Origin: Chlorobiota bacterium
Lineage (GTDB): Bacteria; Bacteroidota; Chlorobiia; Chlorobiales; Chlorobiaceae
Direction: 5' to 3'
Assembly: GCA_016868665.1 (NCBI GenBank)
Contig: VGGK01000004.1
Coordinates: forward strand, 1 to 64,000
DNA: 64,000 nucleotides
A program made the position numbers and the translations under genes. Below the pieces are notes generated by a model. The model did not search any database. It was not told the origin of the DNA and was given only the letters and a program-made list of their open reading frames with translations. This document shows positions 24,378-34,968 of this stretch, in pieces; the stretch's first letter is position 1, and the number at the start of each line of letters is the position of its first letter.

Positions 24378-25510
24378 GGCTTTGCGACCGAACGGATGAA
24401 GTTCGCGGCTTCGCCGGCAAACCGTTCCCACGAGTGGCCTGCTGCGTACTCCCTGACCGATTGCGGCATTGCCGGTCGTCGCGGGTCGCCGAGAAACCCG
24501 ATCACGGCGGCGGCAAGGGCTTCCGAGGAGATTTCCCCGGCAATCCACCCCGTTCTGCCCTGCTCCACTTCGGCGGCAAGCCCTCCTGCAGATGTGACGA
24601 TGACCGGCAGGCCGTATCCACAGGCAAGCTGCGCCACCCCGGACTGCGAGGCCTGACGGTAGGGAAGTACCGCGGCGTCGGCTGCGGCGAAGTATCGGGC
24701 GGCATCGGCATCGGCAGCATAACCGGGTCTGAAGTCAACGCTCGCGGCTATGCCGAGCTGCCCGATCAGCTCCCTGTAGCCGGATTCGGGTTCGTAGAAC
24801 TGCCCGGCAACGAGCAGACGGGTATCGGGCCATGCGTCAAGAATGGCTGGCATGGCGCGCAGCAGGAGGTCGAGCCCCTTGTAGCGGCGCACGTAGCCGA
24901 AAAAGAGGAGCAGGGGGGCGTCCTGGTCATAACCGAGAAAACGGCGGGCTTCACTTTTTTCAGGCTGTTCAATACCGGAAAACGGAGGATAAACCGGATG
25001 GAAGAGCCGGGCGACCGGTTTGGCGTTGCCCGCAGCCGCAAGCGCGCCGGACACTTCGCCGGAAAGCGTGATGTAGCCGTCAGCCGATGCGAAGAGCAGC
25101 TTCTGCAGGAATGGCTCGAGCGCGAAGCGTTCATGCGTGGAGAGGTTGTGCAGCAGCACGACAGTCGGAATACCGGAGAGCTTGCGGATGGCGAAAAGCA
25201 GCGGGGCGAGCAGGCCGGTCCAGTAGGCGACAAGCAGCACATCGGGGCGTTCGCGCTTGAGGTTGCGAAGCAGGGCGAGCCATGTCAGCGGATTATATAA
25301 AACAATAACAGCATCCCCTCCATTTGCAGCACTCCGGTGTTCGGGTACTTCGGGGGAGTGGCCTCGAACGAGAAAGGATGGATAGAGCTTTTTGAAACCG
25401 AGAGGTCGTACAGCGTGCCCTTTCGCCTGCAACTCCCCGGCAAGGAGGCCGCTGAAGCAGGATATCCCACCCTTGAGGGGGAAAAAAGGAGAGATGAAGG
25501 CTATACGCAA
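24374..25510 (-). CDS. family 4 glycosyltransferase
   Basis: This 378-residue GT-B enzyme starts at a TTG codon (25510), chosen because RIAFISPFFPLKGGISCF is the canonical GT4 N-terminus with its glycine-rich loop. The C-terminal half has LLFFGYVRRYKGLDLLLRAM, LLVAGQFYE, AAADAAVLPYRQASQSGVAQLACGYGLPVIVT and an E-x7-E region (GLAAEVEQGRTGW). It is the first gene of the polysaccharide operon that continues to 17690. No strong ribosome binding site is seen before the TTG, so translation may be weak. Confidence 0.87.
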   Translation of the reverse strand: MRIAFISPFFPLKGGISCFSGLLAGELQAKGHAVRPLGFKKLYPSFLVRGHSPEVPEHRSAANGGDAVIVLYNPLTWLALLRNLKRERPDVLLVAYWTGLLAPLLFAIRKLSGIPTVVLLHNLSTHERFALEPFLQKLLFASADGYITLSGEVSGALAAAGNAKPVARLFHPVYPPFSGIEQPEKSEARRFLGYDQDAPLLLFFGYVRRYKGLDLLLRAMPAILDAWPDTRLLVAGQFYEPESGYRELIGQLGIAASVDFRPGYAADADAARYFAAADAAVLPYRQASQSGVAQLACGYGLPVIVTSAGGLAAEVEQGRTGWIAGEISSEALAAAVIGFLGDPRRPAMPQSVREYAAGHSWERFAGEAANFIRSVAKP

Positions 25511-25543
25511 AATGGAAACGGGATAGAGAAAACCTTACGTGTC

Positions 25544-25810
25544 CTACTGCTCGCCGAACCCCTGCTCAAAAAAATCCGCAAGCTGGCGCGCTGCCTCTTC
25601 GGCATCCTCGCCGTCAAGCTTCAGGGTAAGCTTCGTGCCCTTCGGTGCGGCAAGGCTCATAACGCCGATGATGGACTTCGCGTTGATTTCCACCCCCTGC
25701 ATTTCAATGAAAAAATCGGACTTGAAACGCGAGGCAAGCTTGACGACGGCTGCCGCCGGCCTGGTATGCAGGCCTGCATTGTTTCTTACGATAACCTCCT
25801 GAACGATCAC
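25544..25810 (-). CDS. ptsH: HPr-like phosphocarrier protein
   Basis: This 88-residue HPr protein has the phosphorylation site His15 (NNAGLHTRPAA) and the regulatory Ser46 (NAKSIIGVMSL). It ends in the usual helix (EDAEEAARQLADFFEQGFG). In sugar-transporting bacteria HPr passes phosphate from enzyme I to PTS permeases. In green sulfur bacteria a regulatory role with an HPr kinase is more likely, which is inference. No PTS gene is in the window. Confidence 0.9.
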   Translation of the reverse strand: MIVQEVIVRNNAGLHTRPAAAVVKLASRFKSDFFIEMQGVEINAKSIIGVMSLAAPKGTKLTLKLDGEDAEEAARQLADFFEQGFGEQ

Positions 25811-25858
25811 GAATCTCAGCTGTTGAATGGATTATACAATTCCTGTTCTGACCGGCAG

Positions 25859-26335
25859 TCAGAGTTTTTTGACCATGGCAATCTCATCGCATGCCATGAG
25901 TTTCGGACAATGGGTACAGTCGCGCCAGATTTTCTGTGGAAAATACTCTTTTTTAATTTCTGTATATCCAAGACTTCCGAAAAAACCCGGATTCAGCGTC
26001 AGAACGAAAACCTCGGCAACTCCTTCCTCCCTGAGGATCTCCTCGGCTTTCTTCACCAGCAGCCGGCCCGTACCTTTACGTTTATGGCGTGCCAGTACCG
26101 CCACAGAGCGGATCTCGGCCAACCTTGTATTATAAAAGGCTACAGCGCAGCACCCGATTATTCTGCCCTCGTGTTCGGCGACAAAGAAGTTTCGGATGTT
26201 TTCGATCACGTTTTCGGCCGACCGTTCGAGCATGATTCCCTCCCGGGCGTACTCCGCGGTGATCGCCGCAATAGCTCCCGCGTCGGCAAGACGCGCATAT
26301 CGTACAATAACGGTTTCAGCCTGCGCCACAATCAC
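25859..26335 (-). CDS. GNAT N-acetyltransferase, short ArgA-like
   Basis: This 158-residue protein has a GNAT fold: [15 protein letters not shown], then [21 protein letters not shown] (acetyl-CoA P-loop region) and [12 protein letters not shown]-terminal signature [20 protein letters not shown] is seen in short stand-alone N-acetylglutamate synthase-like proteins. Its start overlaps the obg stop by 4 bases. Acetylation of glutamate in arginine synthesis is the best guess; another amine substrate is possible. Confidence 0.78.
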   Translation of the reverse strand: MIVAQAETVIVRYARLADAGAIAAITAEYAREGIMLERSAENVIENIRNFFVAEHEGRIIGCCAVAFYNTRLAEIRSVAVLARHKRKGTGRLLVKKAEEILREEGVAEVFVLTLNPGFFGSLGYTEIKKEYFPQKIWRDCTHCPKLMACDEIAMVKKL

Positions 26336-27354
26336 TCTTCCTCCTCCGCTCTCCTTTCAATATACTTTTTATCGGACTCGTGGGTCGATACCCTCTGCCA
26401 CAATTCATCCTTCAGCTCTTTGAGACCGCTGCCGGTCACGCTTGATATGGCAAGCACTCTTACGCCCTCTTCGAGCGAAGGCATTGCAAAATCTTCAGGC
26501 GCAATGTCCATTTTCGTAATGATGACGATTCGCTGTTTCAGAAGCAGCGCTTCTTCGAACCGTTTCATTTCGCCAAGCAGCGTTTCATATACCGCAACGA
26601 TATCTTCCGAGTCGGATGCGATCAGGAGCGCGAGCACTTTGGTGCGCTCGATATGGCGGAGGAACTGCAATCCGAGACCCCTCCCTTCGGCGGCGCCCTC
26701 GATAATTCCGGGAATATCTGCCATCACGAACGACTTGTAATCCTCGTACCGCACGATGCCGAGGTTCGGCACCAGCGTGGTGAAGGGATAATCGGCGATT
26801 TTCGGTTTTGCCGCGCTGAGTACCGATATGAGCGTGGATTTTCCCGCGTTGGGAAACCCGACAAGCCCCACGTCGGCCATCAGCTTCAGCTCCATTTCAA
26901 GTTCGAGTTCCTCTCCGGTTCCGGGAGGCAGTGCGAACCTCGGCGCCTGGCGCGTGGCCGTAGCGAAATGCTGGTTGCCGCGTCCTCCCCTTCCGCCAGA
27001 TGCCACAAGCACTTTCTCGTCGTCGACTGTCAGGTCGGCAATGACCTCGCCGGTTGCGGCATTGCGAACAACCGTGCCGCACGGCACGTCGATTACGATA
27101 TCTTCTCCGTCCTTTCCTGTTTTACGAGCCCCCTGGCCGTGCGCTCCACGGCCTGCCGTGTAGTTGCGCTTGTATTTGAAATCAAGCAATGTGGTCAGGT
27201 GACTGTTGGTTCTCAGCCATACATGGCCCCCCCTGCCGCCGTCTCCGCCGTCCGGCCCGCCCTTGGGCACAAATTTTTCTCTTCTGAAACTCACGCATCC
27301 TTTCCCGCCGTCTCCGGCTTTCACTGAAATGAGCGCGCTGTCAACAAATTTCAC
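26332..27354 (-). CDS. obg: Obg/CgtA GTPase
   Basis: This 340-residue protein has the glycine-rich Obg fold at the N-terminus ([45 protein letters not shown]). The G domain has [10 protein letters not shown] (G1), FTTLVPNLG (G2), DIPGIIEGA (G3) and ITKMD (G4). The protein acts in late 50S ribosome assembly and stress control. It is the first gene of a short operon with the GNAT gene, divergent from xseB across 82 bases. Confidence 0.96.
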   Translation of the reverse strand: MKFVDSALISVKAGDGGKGCVSFRREKFVPKGGPDGGDGGRGGHVWLRTNSHLTTLLDFKYKRNYTAGRGAHGQGARKTGKDGEDIVIDVPCGTVVRNAATGEVIADLTVDDEKVLVASGGRGGRGNQHFATATRQAPRFALPPGTGEELELEMELKLMADVGLVGFPNAGKSTLISVLSAAKPKIADYPFTTLVPNLGIVRYEDYKSFVMADIPGIIEGAAEGRGLGLQFLRHIERTKVLALLIASDSEDIVAVYETLLGEMKRFEEALLLKQRIVIITKMDIAPEDFAMPSLEEGVRVLAISSVTGSGLKELKDELWQRVSTHESDKKYIERRAEEEE

Positions 27355-27436
27355 TCAATCACCTGCCTTTTTGTAATAATCACAGTCATTCTGTATCGTT
27401 ACTATGCCCTGATTCGTAACCCAACCATTTCAATCA

Positions 27437-27703
27437 ATGGCAAAAACCGCTGCCGCAGATAAAAACCGGGACAACCTCTCCATCGAAGAGCTGATGTCGC
27501 GCCTCGAAGAGATCACCCGGAACATCGAGAATCCGGATACCGGCATCGAACGTTCCATAGCGCTCTACGAGGAGGGACTCGCCATTGCCGGAAAGTGCAG
27601 GGATCGGCTGCAGGAAGCCCGGAAGAAAATCGAGGTCATCAACCCCGATATTGCAAAAACCTGGCCGGATAACGCCCGGACAAAGGATCTTTTCGGCTCC
27701 TGA
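27437..27703 (+). CDS. xseB: exodeoxyribonuclease VII small subunit
   Basis: This 88-residue protein has the XseB core LSIEELMSRLEEITRNIEN, GIERSIALYEEGLAIAGKCRDRL and ARKKIEVI. It binds XseA to make exonuclease VII, which degrades single-stranded DNA. XseA is not in this window. The gene runs convergent to gatB with 7 bases between the stops. Confidence 0.92.
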   Translation: MAKTAAADKNRDNLSIEELMSRLEEITRNIENPDTGIERSIALYEEGLAIAGKCRDRLQEARKKIEVINPDIAKTWPDNARTKDLFGS

Positions 27704-27710
27704 TCTCCTC

Positions 27711-29138
27711 TCAGGCGTCAAGACGGCTTTTCAGCACATCGTTGACGACCTGCGGATTGGCCTTCCCTTTCATGCGGGCCATGCACTGACCCACAAAAAA
27801 GCCGAACAGCCTGGTTTTGCCTTCGCGGTAATCGGCGAGCTGCTTCGGGTTTGCTGCAAGGATTTCTTCTACCGTTGCCTCGATGGCCCCGGTATCGGAT
27901 ACCTGGGCAAGTCCTTCCTTCGAAACAATCTCCTCGGCGCTTGCGGCATCGGCCTGCATAAGCTCGAACACCTGCTTGGCAATGGTATTGCTGATAGTCC
28001 CCTTTGCGATAAGTGCAATCAGTCCGCCGAGACGCTCCGGGGAAATCGCGAACTCCGAAATATCGAGATACTTTTCCTTGAGGGTTCGCATCACTTCGCC
28101 CATCACCCAGTTCGACGCCGTTTTTCCGTCGCCGCATGCGGCAACAGTCCCTTCGAAATAATCGGCCACATCGCGCTCGACGGTCAGCACTCCGGCATCG
28201 TATGCGGGAATGCCATACTTGCTGACAAAGCGCTCCGCACGCACTTCCGGAAACTCCGGCAGTTCCTGACGCATTCTTTCGAGCATCTCCTGATCTACCA
28301 GCACAGGCACCAGATCGGGGTCGGGGAAGTATCGGTAGTCGTGCGCGAACTCCTTGCCGCGCATAGACCGGGTCTCGCCCTTGTCAGCATCCCAGAGCCT
28401 CGTCTCCTGCACAATCTGTCCTCCGGCTTCGATGACATCGATATGGCGCTGCATTTCGTACTCGATCGCCTTTTCGACGTTCTTGAAGGAGTTCATGTTC
28501 TTGATTTCCGTTCGGGTGCCGTACTCCTCGTCTCCGAACAGCCGGACCGAAACGTTGGCGTCGCAGCGAAGGCTGCCTTCCTCCATGTTGCCATCGGAAA
28601 CGCCGAGATATTTCACGATCTGGCGCAGCTTCTGCAGGTAAGCCGAGGCCTCCTTCGAGGTACGGATATCGGGATAGCTGACGATCTCGAGCAGCGGCAC
28701 GCCGCAGCGATTGACGTCGATGTAGGTGTCGTCGCCGATGTCGTGGATCGACTTGCCGGCATCCTCTTCGATATGAATGCGGATCAGCCGGATATCGCGT
28801 CGGCCTTCGCCGGCATCGATATGCAACATGCCTTCGGTGCAGATCGGTTCCTCGAACTGCGAAATCTGGTAACCCTTCGGAAGATCGGGGTAGAAATAAT
28901 TCTTGCGGGCAAGAATCGAGTGAGGCGCAATGGCGCATCCCGTGGCAAGCCCGAGCTTGACGGCATCCTCGACCACCCGGCGGTTCAGCACCGGCAACGC
29001 TCCCGGCAGCGCCAGGCAAACCGGGCAAACGTTGCTGTTGGCGGGATTGCCGAAACGGGTCGAACAGCCGCAGAATGCCTTGCTGTTGGTATTGAGCTGA
29101 CAATGGACCTCCAAGCCCACTACTAATTCGTACTTCAT
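27711..29138 (-). CDS. gatB: Asp-tRNA(Asn)/Glu-tRNA(Gln) amidotransferase subunit B
   Basis: From ATG 29138 ([15 protein letters not shown]) this is a 475-residue GatB. It has the cradle domain ([28 protein letters not shown], four zinc-type cysteines), [21 protein letters not shown] and RCDANVSVR. The C-terminal YqeY-like tail domain ends with [18 protein letters not shown]. It activates Glu/Asp on mischarged tRNA for amidation with GatA and GatC. Upstream in-frame codons lack family similarity. Confidence 0.95.
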   Translation of the reverse strand: MKYELVVGLEVHCQLNTNSKAFCGCSTRFGNPANSNVCPVCLALPGALPVLNRRVVEDAVKLGLATGCAIAPHSILARKNYFYPDLPKGYQISQFEEPICTEGMLHIDAGEGRRDIRLIRIHIEEDAGKSIHDIGDDTYIDVNRCGVPLLEIVSYPDIRTSKEASAYLQKLRQIVKYLGVSDGNMEEGSLRCDANVSVRLFGDEEYGTRTEIKNMNSFKNVEKAIEYEMQRHIDVIEAGGQIVQETRLWDADKGETRSMRGKEFAHDYRYFPDPDLVPVLVDQEMLERMRQELPEFPEVRAERFVSKYGIPAYDAGVLTVERDVADYFEGTVAACGDGKTASNWVMGEVMRTLKEKYLDISEFAISPERLGGLIALIAKGTISNTIAKQVFELMQADAASAEEIVSKEGLAQVSDTGAIEATVEEILAANPKQLADYREGKTRLFGFFVGQCMARMKGKANPQVVNDVLKSRLDA

Positions 29139-29204
29139 TGCATCCTGTTCGTCTTTATTTGATAAACCCCGATCCTTGCCCGCTTCACGCTGCAATAACG
29201 CTGC

Positions 29205-29738
29205 TCAAAGCGGCTTGTAGCTGAACTTCTGTCCTCCGACGGTGGCTTCCGCCATAACGCCGGCTTTGGGAATGACAAAAATCGCCACGCCGTTTGAGTA
29301 ATCGGTATTGGTAGCCATACCTGATGTCACCAGTACAGCTGTCGCCTGTGCGTTGAGTTCGTAATTGCCTTTTTTGAAATTGTCAAGGTCGCCCTTGCTC
29401 TTGAAAAACACGATCTCGGCAAACGACTGGCCTCCAAGCTGCGGCCCGACGTTCAGCTGGGTTATTTTCGACGTTCCGATAAGAGTGTTCAGCTCATAGA
29501 CATATCCGCTGCCATGAGCACCGCCGAGCAGTATAAGACCGCCCTTGTAGACATCCGAAAACACCGCATACCCGTATGCGTGCATGAAAAACCGCTCGAG
29601 CTGCGGCGCGTTTCTCCTGAAAAATTCCACAGATTCCCTCGCATTGTCCTCAACCCTGGGATCCCATCCGGCAAAAGAGTTCTGCACGGCCATTCCGGCC
29701 AGCATGAATACGAGCAATACGATCTTCATCATTTTCAT
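29205..29738 (-). CDS. secreted SYLF-domain (Ysc84-like) protein
   Basis: This 177-residue protein has a clear signal peptide (MKMMKIVLLVFMLAGMAVQNSFA). A SYLF domain follows: AYGYAVFSDVYKGGLILLGGAHGSGYVYE, LNVGPQLGGQSFAEIVFFKS and AVLVTSGMATNTDYSNGVAIFVIPKAGVMAEATVGGQ. SYLF proteins bind phospholipids in eukaryotes; the bacterial periplasmic members are poorly characterised. The gene stands alone between gatB and the short clpB. Confidence 0.82.
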   Translation of the reverse strand: MKMMKIVLLVFMLAGMAVQNSFAGWDPRVEDNARESVEFFRRNAPQLERFFMHAYGYAVFSDVYKGGLILLGGAHGSGYVYELNTLIGTSKITQLNVGPQLGGQSFAEIVFFKSKGDLDNFKKGNYELNAQATAVLVTSGMATNTDYSNGVAIFVIPKAGVMAEATVGGQKFSYKPL

Positions 29739-30026
29739 AGCGCCGCTCCGTTTTTTGTTGCGTTAATAAAATCAAACCGTAGAAAACATGCAATGTCATG
29801 CAACCTAAAATGTATGAATTTCTGCGGAGAAAAGAGAATGGCGGGAGTTGGAGAGAAGAGGAAGTGTTTTGCCCACGGATTGGCACGGATTAACTCGGAT
29901 TTGCGCCTGCTTTGGTCAGCTTTGCTGCTCAATGCAGGCGCGGTTTTTTGTTGGAAGTGGAAGAGCGCGGTTCCCGCTGATTGAAGCGTGGATTTTCACC
30001 GATGGATGACGGGAGTATAGCTCTCT
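29739..30026. other. intergenic stretch with a 10-base repeat and a strong hairpin
   Basis: From 29874 there are three 10-base units: CACGGATTGG, CACGGATTAA and CTCGGATTTG. A hairpin with 8-bp arms (GCGCCTGC at 29903-29910 and GCAGGCGC at 29934-29941) follows, then GGTTTTTT, the layout of a plus-strand terminator, although no plus-strand gene precedes it. No continuation of ClpB is found here in any frame. Confidence 0.5.
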
Positions 30027-31352
<1,326 letters not shown>

Positions 31353-31501
31353 GGTTCGTTCCGTTTTTTCTGTTCATCTGCTCGGCTGTTCATTCAGTAA
31401 GCTTCGCAGAGCATTTGATTCAATCAGGTAACATCTTTTCTGATAACCGCCTTAAACGGAAAAAAGTTAACGGTTCAGAGCAATCCGGAGAACAAAAGCG
31501 T

Positions 31502-31534
31502 AAAAAAAACCGCAGGAGGATATGCTACCTGCGG
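31502..31534 (-). terminator. intrinsic terminator downstream of 31560-31859
   Basis: The minus strand forms CCGCAGG-N11-CCTGCGG followed by eight T. It lies 26 bases after the stop of the 99-residue gene and would end its transcript before clpB. Confidence 0.8.
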
Positions 31535-31559
31535 CATAAATTGAGATGTGATTCGCCAT

Positions 31560-31859
31560 TCAGGCCGACGGGGCAGCGCCTGAAGGCGGTTTCGGCAGGT
31601 TTTTGATGAAAGCGTTGGCTACAAGCCGCATGATCTCTCCTCCAGTGGCAAGCAGTTCGGCGCTTTTTTCCTGGATATAGCGCTGCGTTGCAACCTGATC
31701 CTTGAAATACGCGACGCCGTCGGCATCATAATTCCTGCCGCTCACGTACTCGTCTATCACTTTTTCGGCTTCCGAAAACGGCATATTGAACACCTTGACG
31801 CCGAGTTTGGCCCGTTCGATCGGATCAAGGATTTTCTGACCGGTATGCTGCTGCTCCAT
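31560..31859 (-). CDS. small conserved-looking cytoplasmic protein, unknown function
   Basis: This 99-residue, mainly helical protein (KLGVKVFNMPFSEAEKVIDEYVSG) has a Pro/Ala-rich tail (NLPKPPSGAAPSA). There is no signal peptide or membrane helix. It is transcribed alone and closed by its own terminator, after the Bat operon on the same strand. I do not recognise the family; composition and codon use look genuine. Confidence 0.6.
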   Translation of the reverse strand: MEQQHTGQKILDPIERAKLGVKVFNMPFSEAEKVIDEYVSGRNYDADGVAYFKDQVATQRYIQEKSAELLATGGEIMRLVANAFIKNLPKPPSGAAPSA

Positions 31860-31940
31860 GGCAATGAGGTTTAGTTATAAACAGATCAAGGCTGCTGTCT
31901 GATTCATGAAATGTAAGAAGTTTTTCCAGAAGATACCACA

Positions 31941-32954
31941 TCAGCGAACCATCCTCCTGCCGACCCCGTCCGCCAGCCTCTCTGCGAGAAGCAGAAGCAG
32001 GCCGGCGCCGAGCAGATACCGATAGAGAGGAAACCCCTCCACTTGCACCGCTACAGGACGGGATGCTGCAACGATGCTGCTGATTCGTCGGGCAACGTCG
32101 TCGCCCTTTGCGTTGCCTTCCGCGATATCGATATAGGTTCCGCCAGAGGTTTCTGCAAGACCCCTGAGGGTTTCGGGGCTGAAGCGGCTTTTCACCACTC
32201 CGCCTCCTGCGTCGCGTTTCGCTTCACCGGGACGACGGAAATCGGGAACAACCGTTTCTCCGGCTCTTCCGACGCCAAGCACAAACAGCCTGATGCCCGA
32301 GCGGCCAAGCTGCCGGGCGGCTTCCTCAGCTCCGCCTTCGTGATCCTCGCCGTCGCTCAGGAGCACGATAATCCTCTCTCCGGCGGTTTCCGGCGATCCG
32401 GCGCTTCGCTGCGCTCCGGCAAAAAGCTTCGCCGCCTGATCGAAAGCCTTGCCGAACGCGGTACCCTGCTCGTCAACAAGTGCCGGAGAGGCCATATCGA
32501 CGAGGGCTTCGAAGGTTTCGCGATCTGTGGTCAGCGGGCACTGCACCAGAGGCCTGGCGGCAAACAGCAGCAGAGCCTGCCTGCTTTCCGGCAAACGTCC
32601 TGAAATTTCAAGCGCGGCCTGTTTTGACCGTTCGAGACGGCTGGGAAAAACGTCTCCGGCCAGCATGCTGTTTGAAACATCGAGCATGAACACCACATCA
32701 GCGCTTTTTCGCAATGCAATACGGGTACCGTGGCAGAACCTGGGCCCGGTAAGGGCAAAGAGCAGCAAAGCAATTCCGGCGAACTGCAGTACAAGTCGAG
32801 CAAGCTGTCTGCGCCGGTGGCGGCCGCCGTCCGTACGCCCCACGGATAACAGTTCCTGCGCTGCGACACGTCGCATGAACCCGTAACCGAACAGTACTAC
32901 AAGCGGGATAAGCAGGAGCAGGTAACCGAAATTATCAGGCCAGGCGAAGCACAT
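31941..32954 (-). CDS. batB: BatB-like von Willebrand factor A membrane protein
   Basis: This 337-residue protein has two N-terminal membrane helices, a VWA domain with the MIDAS motif DVSNSM and the matching threonine/aspartate loops (IIVLLSDGEDHEGG), and a C-terminal helix near residue 320. BatB proteins act with BatA in the aerotolerance/MoxR complex at the inner membrane. It follows batA by 33 bases as the last gene of the moxR operon. Confidence 0.85.
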   Translation of the reverse strand: MCFAWPDNFGYLLLLIPLVVLFGYGFMRRVAAQELLSVGRTDGGRHRRRQLARLVLQFAGIALLLFALTGPRFCHGTRIALRKSADVVFMLDVSNSMLAGDVFPSRLERSKQAALEISGRLPESRQALLLFAARPLVQCPLTTDRETFEALVDMASPALVDEQGTAFGKAFDQAAKLFAGAQRSAGSPETAGERIIVLLSDGEDHEGGAEEAARQLGRSGIRLFVLGVGRAGETVVPDFRRPGEAKRDAGGGVVKSRFSPETLRGLAETSGGTYIDIAEGNAKGDDVARRISSIVAASRPVAVQVEGFPLYRYLLGAGLLLLLAERLADGVGRRMVR

Positions 32955-32987
32955 GGTACGCTGGTGTCAATGTTAAAGCATCTGCAG

Positions 32988-33965
32988 TCAGGGAATCCTG
33001 AGCAGTCTGGTGTTTGCGAGAACCGCCTCTCCGAGCAGCAGCAGGAGTGCAGGAACCAGCAGATACAAAAAAAGCTCCGACTTCCGTTTCGCGATAGGGC
33101 TTGAAATCCGGCTTTTTTCCAGCCGGTCTATCTCCCGGAAACTTTCGGACAGCGATGAAAGGCCTCCGGCAAGAAAGTAACGCCCGCCTGATGCACCTGC
33201 AACCTGACGAAGCTCCTCCTCGTGAAGTCCTGAAAAGCCCCCTTTCCGGGAACCGGCCCCGACAGTATGAATCGTTATGGCCTGACTTGCGGCAATACCC
33301 GCCGCGGTCAGCGGATCGATCGAGCCGGCATTCGATGCTCCGTCGGTCAGCAGGATGATGACCTTCCCGGAGGATTGCGATGCCTTGAGTCTGTTGACGG
33401 CAATGAGGATCGCGGTACCTACAGCCGTGCCTTCATCGCGAACGACGTGTGGTGTAACAGCATCAAGCAGCATGCCGGCCACGCGGTGGTCGAGCGTCAG
33501 GGGACAGAGTGTATAGCCGCTTCCCCTGAATACAACAATACCGATACGGTCGTTGTTGCGACGTGCAATAAACTCCCTGGCAATTTCTTTTACTGCGTCG
33601 AGACGGCTTCTGCCTCCGGCATCCTCCTGCAGCATGGATTCGGATATATCGAGCGCGAGCACCATGTCGATACCTCGAGACCGGGCAACAGTCTCTTCCA
33701 GAACAAGGCTGGGCCGGGCCATGGCGAGTACCCCAAGCAGAAGTGCCCCCCAGCGCAGCCGACTGGTCGCACGGCGCAAAAACGGGGGAACCTCGAACCC
33801 CGCTTCGCGCAGCCGGTCGACGTCGGGAAACCGCAGAGCAGGACTCTTCCCTTTCCGCTCCCGCATGCGAAGCCACCAGGCCGACAGGGCCAGCACAGGC
33901 AGCAGCAGCAGCCAGAGAGGATCCTCGATGCCGATCCGCGGTATGTGCGAAAACCATTCGGACAT
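32988..33965 (-). CDS. batA: BatA-like von Willebrand factor A membrane protein
   Basis: This 325-residue protein has N-terminal helices (WLLLLPVLALSAWWLRMRERKGKS, then LRWGALLLGVLAMARPSLVL). The VWA domain has MIDAS DISESM and VIILLTDGASNAGSIDP, and a C-terminal helix (LFLYLLVPALLLLLGEAVL) follows. The arrangement is that of BatA. MoxR ATPases are thought to assemble or activate such VWA partners. It stands between the DUF4381-like gene and batB. Confidence 0.87.
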   Translation of the reverse strand: MSEWFSHIPRIGIEDPLWLLLLPVLALSAWWLRMRERKGKSPALRFPDVDRLREAGFEVPPFLRRATSRLRWGALLLGVLAMARPSLVLEETVARSRGIDMVLALDISESMLQEDAGGRSRLDAVKEIAREFIARRNNDRIGIVVFRGSGYTLCPLTLDHRVAGMLLDAVTPHVVRDEGTAVGTAILIAVNRLKASQSSGKVIILLTDGASNAGSIDPLTAAGIAASQAITIHTVGAGSRKGGFSGLHEEELRQVAGASGGRYFLAGGLSSLSESFREIDRLEKSRISSPIAKRKSELFLYLLVPALLLLLGEAVLANTRLLRIP

Positions 33966-34032
33966 GTGCGCTGTGTTGCTATATCATGTTTGCGGTGTCA
34001 CCCGGATTCAGGTAAAATGCAAAAAGAATCAC

Positions 34033-34968
34033 TCACCCTCCGCCGTTTCCGGGAGAGCGTACGATCTCCCCTGCCTGACGGATGGAGTTGCGCGACTCTT
34101 CCGCTGTGGGTCTGCTGTCGGCGAACTTGACGAGGTCTGCCTGACGCAGGAGGCTCATGATTGCTTCGAACGACGAGATGCCGAGTTTGCGCAGATCGCG
34201 TTCGATCTCCGGCGTCACGGCTTCGAGTGCCGGGATATGGTAGTGCCGTTCGAGGTACTCCCGCATGATGGTGCTGAGTTCGGCATAGCACTCCGAAGGA
34301 AGCATGCCGGAGGAAAGACGAGTGTCGAGTCTGCGGAGCTTCCTGCTGGCAACCTGTGCCGGATCGACCGCTTCGGAGAAAAGACGCACCCGCCGCTTGA
34401 CGAAAAAGAGAACAAGCAGCACTGCAGCGGCAAATCCAAAAATGCCGAGCAGAACAGGAAGGAATAGCATAAACGGAAATCCGGGTGCTGTCGGCGGCTT
34501 GAGCGGCCGAAGTTCGAGCATTTCCTGCGGGGTGAAGGTTTTAACAAAGACAGCCGCCGGCCGGAACTCCTCCCGACCGGAGATCCGGCCCCGGCTATCG
34601 AAAAACACGAGCGTCAATGGAGGCAGCCGCTGCGATCCCGAACCGAAAACAGCAAATTCCATCTCGACACGCTCTTCGGCTGCCGATGCGGAGAGCGGCT
34701 TCGAGCTTTGCTTTCTGCCGATGAGCATGAATGGGCTCAGCGCTGCGGAATCCGGAAGTTCGACGGCAACCGCCGTGCCGCGAGGGTGCTGAATATCTGC
34801 GATGCATACAATGCGTTCTCCGGCATAGAGGCTGTCGGGAGAGACCCTCACCGTCACGGTCGGCTGCGCCGCGCGGACATGCGGCGTAACGGCGATCGAC
34901 AGGAACGCAAGGATGAGCGGAACAATACAGCGCGCAGTGTTCCTCAACCGTTCAATAACGCCTCTCAC
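34033..34968 (-). CDS. BatD/DUF4381-like secreted-anchored protein
   Basis: This 311-residue protein has a signal peptide (IVPLILAFLSIAVTPHVRAA), a periplasmic beta-rich domain (TVTVRVSPDSLYAGERIVC), one membrane helix at about 168-190 and a cytoplasmic helical tail. The tail (CYAELSTIMREYLERHYHIPALEAVTPEIERDL) is typical of DUF4381 and of BatD C-termini. It overlaps the DUF58 gene by 17 bases. It appears to be the BatD-type partner within this operon, alongside a second, more typical BatD at 45611. Confidence 0.78.
   Translation of the reverse strand: MRGVIERLRNTARCIVPLILAFLSIAVTPHVRAAQPTVTVRVSPDSLYAGERIVCIADIQHPRGTAVAVELPDSAALSPFMLIGRKQSSKPLSASAAEERVEMEFAVFGSGSQRLPPLTLVFFDSRGRISGREEFRPAAVFVKTFTPQEMLELRPLKPPTAPGFPFMLFLPVLLGIFGFAAAVLLVLFFVKRRVRLFSEAVDPAQVASRKLRRLDTRLSSGMLPSECYAELSTIMREYLERHYHIPALEAVTPEIERDLRKLGISSFEAIMSLLRQADLVKFADSRPTAEESRNSIRQAGEIVRSPGNGGG

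Noticed and set aside
27585-29126. 513-codon plus-strand frame
   Set aside because: Antisense to gatB, which has complete family motifs; the plus-strand protein has no recognisable domain.
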